Shown: positions 6,430-10,184 of the stretch, piece after piece
Layout: each line of letters begins with the position of its first letter
Numbering within the stretch: the stretch's first letter is position 1
Source: an uncultured Planctomycetaceae bacterium
Lineage (GTDB): Bacteria; Planctomycetota; Planctomycetia; Planctomycetales; Planctomycetaceae
Assembly (NCBI GenBank): GCA_937975745.1
Contig: CALJUK010000234.1
Location: 1 to 10,184 of the forward strand
Length of the DNA stretch: 10,184 bases
Reading direction: 5' to 3'
The notes under the pieces: generated by a model
Told to the model about the DNA's origin: nothing
Seen by the model: the letters and a program-made list of their open reading frames with translations, nothing else
Database searches by the model: none
Position numbers and translations under genes: made by a program

Positions 6430-7305
6430 ATGAAGAAACGCTGCCGCCGATTCAGTTGCGTCGAAAACGCATCCGATCGGCAGGACACTTCACCGCCCGC
6501 ATCGCGTGCAGCATGGACTGGCTGCATTCGAGTCGGCTCGATAATCGCTCCAGTGCGCGGTTATGCATCTGTCATGGACGACAGCGAACCGCAATTGCAT
6601 CAGCTGCATCGAAAGTGCGGAGAACGCATCCAATGCCCGCGCGTGTGCCCTAAGCACGGTACTCTTGCGAGTGAGGACATTGTTAAAGGGCTGGACGTCG
6701 GAAGTGGTGAGCACATCGTTCTAGCTGAAGAATCGTTGAAGCGTCGCCGGCCACCGAAAGACGAAGAACTCGTATTGGAACGATTCGTCGCTGATTCAGA
6801 CATTGACCCGGTGCTGTTCTCCGGGCGGCACCTCTACCTGACGCCGACATCCAGCGCATCCGCCGTGCCATTCAATCTGATCGTGACCGTTCTGGGAAAA
6901 CTCAGGAAGTCAGGCGTCGGCCAACTCACGATCAACGGTCGAACGAGTGTCGTCGCGGTCACCGCCCGTGGGCCGCGACTCGCTATGCACTTCCTGCACT
7001 ATTCGACCCTGATACGGTCGGTGCCTGAGTTTGAACCTGCTGAGAGCAAGTCGTCGTTCGGGTCGGCGCTTGTCGAGACGTTCGTTGACAAACACAACAG
7101 CCGGATTGACTGGTCGAGCTTCCATGACCCGGCTCCGGAGATCATGGAAGAGCTGATCGCCGAGGCACGTACCAGGAAAAACGGCGGACGTAAGAGACAA
7201 CGACGAAACACTGCGCCACACAAGAGAGATCGATGCAATCCCGCGAAGACAACTACCGGGAGCCGCGCGACAGCGTCGCGTCGAGCTGCGGCAGGCGCGA
7301 AATGA
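6430..7305 (+). CDS. ku: Bacterial Ku DNA end-binding protein encoded in the transposition operon
   Basis: A 291-residue Ku-family protein, within the usual bacterial size range. The ring-forming Ku core spans about residues 26-230. It starts with RAAWTGCIRVGSIIAPVRGY and continues with QLHRKCGERI, RVCPKHG, SEDIVKG, GEHIVLAEESL, RFVADSDIDPVLF, YLTP, then LRKSGVGQLTINGR and ARGPRLAMHFLHY, each at the place seen in bacterial Ku. Residues 248-287 are an Arg/Lys-rich tail, as in many bacterial Ku proteins, where it helps DNA binding and threading. The strong GGAGG site supports the start at 6430, which gives a 25-residue N-terminal extension. Bacterial Ku homodimers encircle double-strand DNA ends and recruit LigD for end joining. 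The stop overlaps the tnsA ATG as ATGA, so Ku is co-translated with the transposase. No ligase is in the window. A role in protecting or repairing breaks made by TnsAB is inference. Confidence 0.9.
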   Translation: MKKRCRRFSCVENASDRQDTSPPASRAAWTGCIRVGSIIAPVRGYASVMDDSEPQLHQLHRKCGERIQCPRVCPKHGTLASEDIVKGLDVGSGEHIVLAEESLKRRRPPKDEELVLERFVADSDIDPVLFSGRHLYLTPTSSASAVPFNLIVTVLGKLRKSGVGQLTINGRTSVVAVTARGPRLAMHFLHYSTLIRSVPEFEPAESKSSFGSALVETFVDKHNSRIDWSSFHDPAPEIMEELIAEARTRKNGGRKRQRRNTAPHKRDRCNPAKTTTGSRATASRRAAAGAK

Positions 7306-8135
7306 ACAGGCAAACCCGTCAGAACCACACGCCCGGAAACAGCCTCGCGCCATCCACTTTTCGGCTTCGCAGACGGACACCGGGATCATTCCTGCTTGTC
7401 CCGTCCGTCCGCGAGGGTCGCGCGATTCGCTGTCAAGGGCAGCTTGAAGGCCGAGTGGCTCTCATTCTTTCTGCCTGTCCGGCTGTGACCTCGCTGCGGG
7501 AGCAACCCTTCCCGATCTGGTACGAGTGGGACACCGTCACCAACACGGTCCTGCAAGTCTTCTGTCGAGCACCTGAGAAGCGCAGGAAGAATGGCCGACG
7601 ACGGATCAGCTATACCGTACCGGACTTCCTCGTCACGACGTTAAATGGTACGCATCTGATCGAAGTCAAACCCTCACACCGCGTACCCCGGCCTGAGACC
7701 TCACGAAAGTTGTCGGCAGCGAGGATTCATGCAGCAGCCTCTGGCTTTCAGTTCCACGTATTGACTGAACATCACGTCGCATGCGAACCAATACTGAGCA
7801 ATGTCAGAGTTCTCGGGCGATACGCACGACTTCAGCCTGATGAATCGCTCGTCTCGTTAATCGTTGATGAGTTGCCCCGCGACGGGCTTCAGGAGCGAAC
7901 GCTACTGGACAGGCTCGGCGAATTTCCTGAAACGGGCATCCGGCAGCATATCTGTCACTTGCTGGCGGCCCATCGAATCAGCGCGGATCTTATGAACCAG
8001 CCGCTGACATCCAACATTCCTCTCTATCCGAAAGGAGTCCTTACATGGGATCCGTTCGAATCAGTGTGGGCACCGAATGGCTCGCCGACGGACGGATCTG
8101 GCGGGTTATCAGGCAGCCCCAAGTCAATACCCTGA
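7302..8135 (+). CDS. tnsA: TnsA-like endonuclease, heteromeric transposase subunit
   Basis: A 277-residue protein with the start at 7302 set by the ATGA overlap with Ku; an in-frame ATG at 7233 lies inside Ku. It belongs to the TnsA PD-(D/E)xK family, which cuts the 5' strands at the transposon ends while TnsB cuts and joins the 3' strands. Likely active residues are E49 (in GQLEGRVALIL), D108 (VPDFLV), E121 and K123 (LIEVKPS). The SLREQPF motif at 64-70 is also typical. Residues about 195-240 form a winged-helix-like C-terminal domain (GLQERTLLDRLGEF, HLLAAHRISADL), used in TnsA for DNA and TnsC contact. The last 30 codons overlap tnsB in another frame. With the full catalytic set present, cut-and-paste transposition is expected. 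Confidence 0.9.
   Translation: MNRQTRQNHTPGNSLAPSTFRLRRRTPGSFLLVPSVREGRAIRCQGQLEGRVALILSACPAVTSLREQPFPIWYEWDTVTNTVLQVFCRAPEKRRKNGRRRISYTVPDFLVTTLNGTHLIEVKPSHRVPRPETSRKLSAARIHAAASGFQFHVLTEHHVACEPILSNVRVLGRYARLQPDESLVSLIVDELPRDGLQERTLLDRLGEFPETGIRQHICHLLAAHRISADLMNQPLTSNIPLYPKGVLTWDPFESVWAPNGSPTDGSGGLSGSPKSIP
8031..8037 (+). promoter_or_regulatory. Ribosome binding site of tnsB inside tnsA
   Basis: AAAGGAG lies 7 nt before the ATG at 8045 and within the tnsA coding sequence. It fixes the tnsB start and shows that the 91-bp tnsA/tnsB overlap is genuine rather than a wrong start choice. Confidence 0.8.
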
Positions 8136-10072
8136 TCGCCCTGGAACACAACTCCGGTGTTGAACGGAAATTCGTGCTGCATGAGATTCTGCGCGACTAC
8201 GAACTCGGGAAACTGCACCTCTCTTCCGGAGAACTGCCAGCCCCACACCTGCAAACATTTGAGAGTCATGACGTCCGTGATTTGCCGCCTGAACAGCGGC
8301 AGGTCGTCCAGCATCGCTGGCGTCTGATCGAGCCTCTCACAACGATTGGTCGCCGACCGACAAACACGGATTTCGAACACCGGGCCAGGCAGCTTCATCA
8401 GGAAGGAATCAACACCTCACGAGCGTCGTTGCGACGGTACTACTCGGCATGGAAAAACGCGGACGGTGATGCGCGGGCTCTTACTCGACGAATGCGGCGG
8501 TGTGGTGGACGAGGGCAATCCCGTCGGTCGAGCCTGCTCGCTCAGTACCCAATGCTGAATCGTTTTGTTGAGGACGGGATCCGCGATGTGTACCTGACGA
8601 CGGCGCGGCGGTCGATCTCAGCCGTGACCCGGCGAGTTCTGGAAGACATCCAGCGGCTGAACTCGCGATTGCCGTCTGACAACGCTCAGCCAGTTCCGAA
8701 GGAACGGGCATTGTCACGAGCCATAGCTCGTCGGATCGAGCGCATGGATCCGTGGGAAGTCGACCGGCAGCGATGGGGTCGAAAGATCGCCGATCAACGG
8801 CATGCTCCCCGGTCAGCGAAGAGCCTTGCCCGACGGGTTCTGGAACGTGTTGAGGTCGACCATTCACCACTGAAGGTTGTTGTCGGCACTGAGGCAGGGC
8901 CCATCGGGCAGCCGTGGTTGACGGTCCTGATCGACTACTACAGCCGGATGATCCTCGGATTCTGCCTCGGTTTTGATCCGCCGTCGTACGCCGTCCTGAT
9001 GGAGTCGCTTCGACACGCCATTCTGCCCAAGACGGGAGCGGGCTTGGCTTATCCATCAGTAAATGGCGATTGGCCGTGCTTTGGTATTCCTGAGATGATC
9101 GTCTGCGACCGAGGTGCCGACCTGACCAGCAACGACCTTGAGAATGCGGCGTTTCAGCTTGGAATCGTTCTTGATTTCAACCCGCCGCGTACGCCGCACA
9201 TGAAAGGCTGCGTGGAGTCCTTCTTTGGCGGTTTGAACGATCAGCTGATCGCGGCACTGCCGGGACGCACGTTTCGCAGTTGGGAAAAGCGAGCCGATTA
9301 CAACGCGGATGACGGACCGCTGCTGCCGTACGAATCACTGCTGGAGATCATTCACGTCTACCTTGTCGACGTGTATGCACAGTCGAAGCATCCGACGATT
9401 CCGCAGACACGGCTTGAAGTCTGGCAGGATAGCGCTACTGAGTATCCACCGTTCCTGCCAGGCTCGCCCGAGGACCTGATTGTACTGCTGTCGAAGCGGG
9501 CTGAGCGGACGCTGTCGACGCGGGGAATTGAACTCGGCGGGATGTTCTACACCAGTGACGAACTCATGGCGGTGCGAGCCGATCTTGTGGCCAACAATCT
9601 GGGCACCGATCGGATGACCGTGCGCTACAACCCGTGGAACCTCGGCTCGGTCCGCGTGCTGAATCCGATCAATGGGGCCTATCTCCGCGCGAACGCTGTT
9701 GACCAGACGCTGCAAGGTATGACTGAGTTCCAGTGGAAGGTCCTGAAGCGTGCAATCCGGGAACGGTTTGATTCGCCCGATCATCAGATGTCGCTGGCCG
9801 AAGGCCGCAACGTCATCCGCGATATCGCTGACCGCACGATGAAGAAGCCGTCGAAACGACGAAGAACAAAGACGGCAAGATTCCTCGGAGAAACGAATTC
9901 GCGGACAGAAAACGCAACGGTCGAGGCTCCCACGGCTGAAGCAGCCCACATGGCTGAAACTCCAGAGACGCCGGACAGTCCGAACACGCCTTCACTCCCT
10001 GAGCCTGCGACCGACAGCGAGTTTGATGACCTCGACCTTGATGACTGGGAGGTAGACACGACCAGCACCTGA
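8045..10072 (+). CDS. tnsB: TnsB-like DDE transposase (rve/Mu-type)
   Basis: A 675-residue transposase. Residues 1-60 are a small beta-rich N-terminal segment typical of TnsB/TniA proteins. Residues about 75-250 hold helix-turn-helix DNA-binding domains for the end repeats. The RNase H-like catalytic domain follows, with D272 (VEVDHSP), D355 (IVCDRGAD) and E391 (GCVESFF). D355 and E391 are separated by 35 residues, a classic D,D35E arrangement; PWLTVLIDYYSRMILG and PRTPHMKG are also family hallmarks. Residues about 490-560 form the Mu-type beta-barrel (MTVRYNPWNLGSVRVL). The C-terminal tail is disordered, ending in a strongly acidic stretch (FDDLDLDDWEVD), in the place where TnsB proteins contact TnsC. 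All catalytic residues are intact. It overlaps tnsA by 91 bp and is 24 bp ahead of tnsC. Confidence 0.95.
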   Translation: MGSVRISVGTEWLADGRIWRVIRQPQVNTLIALEHNSGVERKFVLHEILRDYELGKLHLSSGELPAPHLQTFESHDVRDLPPEQRQVVQHRWRLIEPLTTIGRRPTNTDFEHRARQLHQEGINTSRASLRRYYSAWKNADGDARALTRRMRRCGGRGQSRRSSLLAQYPMLNRFVEDGIRDVYLTTARRSISAVTRRVLEDIQRLNSRLPSDNAQPVPKERALSRAIARRIERMDPWEVDRQRWGRKIADQRHAPRSAKSLARRVLERVEVDHSPLKVVVGTEAGPIGQPWLTVLIDYYSRMILGFCLGFDPPSYAVLMESLRHAILPKTGAGLAYPSVNGDWPCFGIPEMIVCDRGADLTSNDLENAAFQLGIVLDFNPPRTPHMKGCVESFFGGLNDQLIAALPGRTFRSWEKRADYNADDGPLLPYESLLEIIHVYLVDVYAQSKHPTIPQTRLEVWQDSATEYPPFLPGSPEDLIVLLSKRAERTLSTRGIELGGMFYTSDELMAVRADLVANNLGTDRMTVRYNPWNLGSVRVLNPINGAYLRANAVDQTLQGMTEFQWKVLKRAIRERFDSPDHQMSLAEGRNVIRDIADRTMKKPSKRRRTKTARFLGETNSRTENATVEAPTAEAAHMAETPETPDSPNTPSLPEPATDSEFDDLDLDDWEVDTTST

Positions 10073-10096
10073 CAACTCGACACGAGAGGAGAAGTC

Positions 10097-10184
10097 ATGG
10101 CCTCATCGCCGGACCGAAAGAAATGGAAGACGATGGCGGCCGAGGATCGAATCGCGGCCGTCAATACACTGCTCGTGCTGCATC
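10097..10184 (+). CDS. tnsC: Start of a TnsC/TniB-like AAA+ ATPase (partial)
   Basis: Only the first 29 codons are present (MASSPDRKKWKTMAAEDRIA, then VNTLLVLH). A good ribosome binding site, GAGAGGAG at 10084-10091, precedes the ATG. The short segment matches the style of TnsC/TniB N-termini, but no ATPase motif is yet reached, so the assignment rests mainly on its place directly after tnsB in the same operon. Confidence 0.6.
   Translation, partial: MASSPDRKKWKTMAAEDRIAAVNTLLVLH

Larger units (their letters stand above)
820..10184 (+). mobile_element. Tn7-like transposon, left end to the start of tnsC (partial, right part outside the window)
   Basis: The element is defined on the left by the TnsB-site-like repeats and contains a cargo operon, a divergent regulator and an operon of Ku, TnsA, TnsB and the start of TnsC. 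The left coordinate is approximate (TGT at 820-822 chosen; 787-789 is an alternative). The right end, and any TniQ/TnsD target selector, lie beyond the window. In Tn7 itself tnsA sits next to the transposon end; here about 6.2 kb of regulator, Ku and unknown genes separate them. Loss of outer flank sequence, or a composite of two elements, cannot be excluded. Confidence 0.65.

Noticed and set aside
8481..9056. Minus-strand frame inside tnsB
   Set aside because: It is a shadow of the strongly supported tnsB catalytic region.
9335..9949. Minus-strand frame inside the 3' part of tnsB
   Set aside because: It lies opposite the tnsB barrel domain and has no recognisable motif or ribosome site.

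Overview
The window reads as most of the left part of a Tn7-like transposon in a bacterial chromosome of moderate to high GC. Three things support this. A run of inward-reading repeats near 853-1088 resembles Tn7 TnsB-binding sites. A tnsA-tnsB pair is complete and the start of a tnsC follows. Between the repeats and tnsA lie accessory genes. The host phylum cannot be proven from this sequence; gene style and a decayed DUF268-type methyltransferase in the flank are compatible with Planctomycetota or a similar environmental bacterium.

Layout. Positions 1-528 hold a broken DUF268-family methyltransferase gene on the minus strand, probably host flank. Positions about 671-712 look like a decayed 3' end of a tRNA gene on the minus strand. 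Positions 780-872 hold several small palindromes, and 853-1088 hold about seven copies of a GACAnnAAGTyTG repeat forming the transposon end. Positions 1134-5367 are a tightly packed minus-strand cargo operon of unknown function, with about six genes (called A to F here, A most upstream), reading out toward the transposon end. Two of its genes, B and E, are paralogues. Diverging from it, at 5477-6121, is an Xre/cI-like regulator whose C-terminal S24-like domain lacks the catalytic Ser and Lys.

After a 308-bp palindrome-rich intergenic region comes a plus-strand operon: a bacterial Ku gene (6430-7305), tnsA (7302-8135), tnsB (8045-10072) and the first 29 codons of tnsC (10097 onward). Ku and tnsA share an ATGA stop/start, and tnsA and tnsB overlap by 91 bp, so Ku is wired into the transposition operon and is not loose cargo.

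Working idea. TnsA (PD-(D/E)xK nuclease) and TnsB (DDE transposase) would excise the element by cutting both strands, leaving a double-strand break at the donor site and exposed element ends. A co-translated Ku could bind those ends, protect them or send the donor break to end joining, much as the Ku homologue Gam protects Mu DNA. This is the most interesting point in the window. No CRISPR array, cas gene, tniQ/tnsD or ligase is visible here; they could lie to the right.
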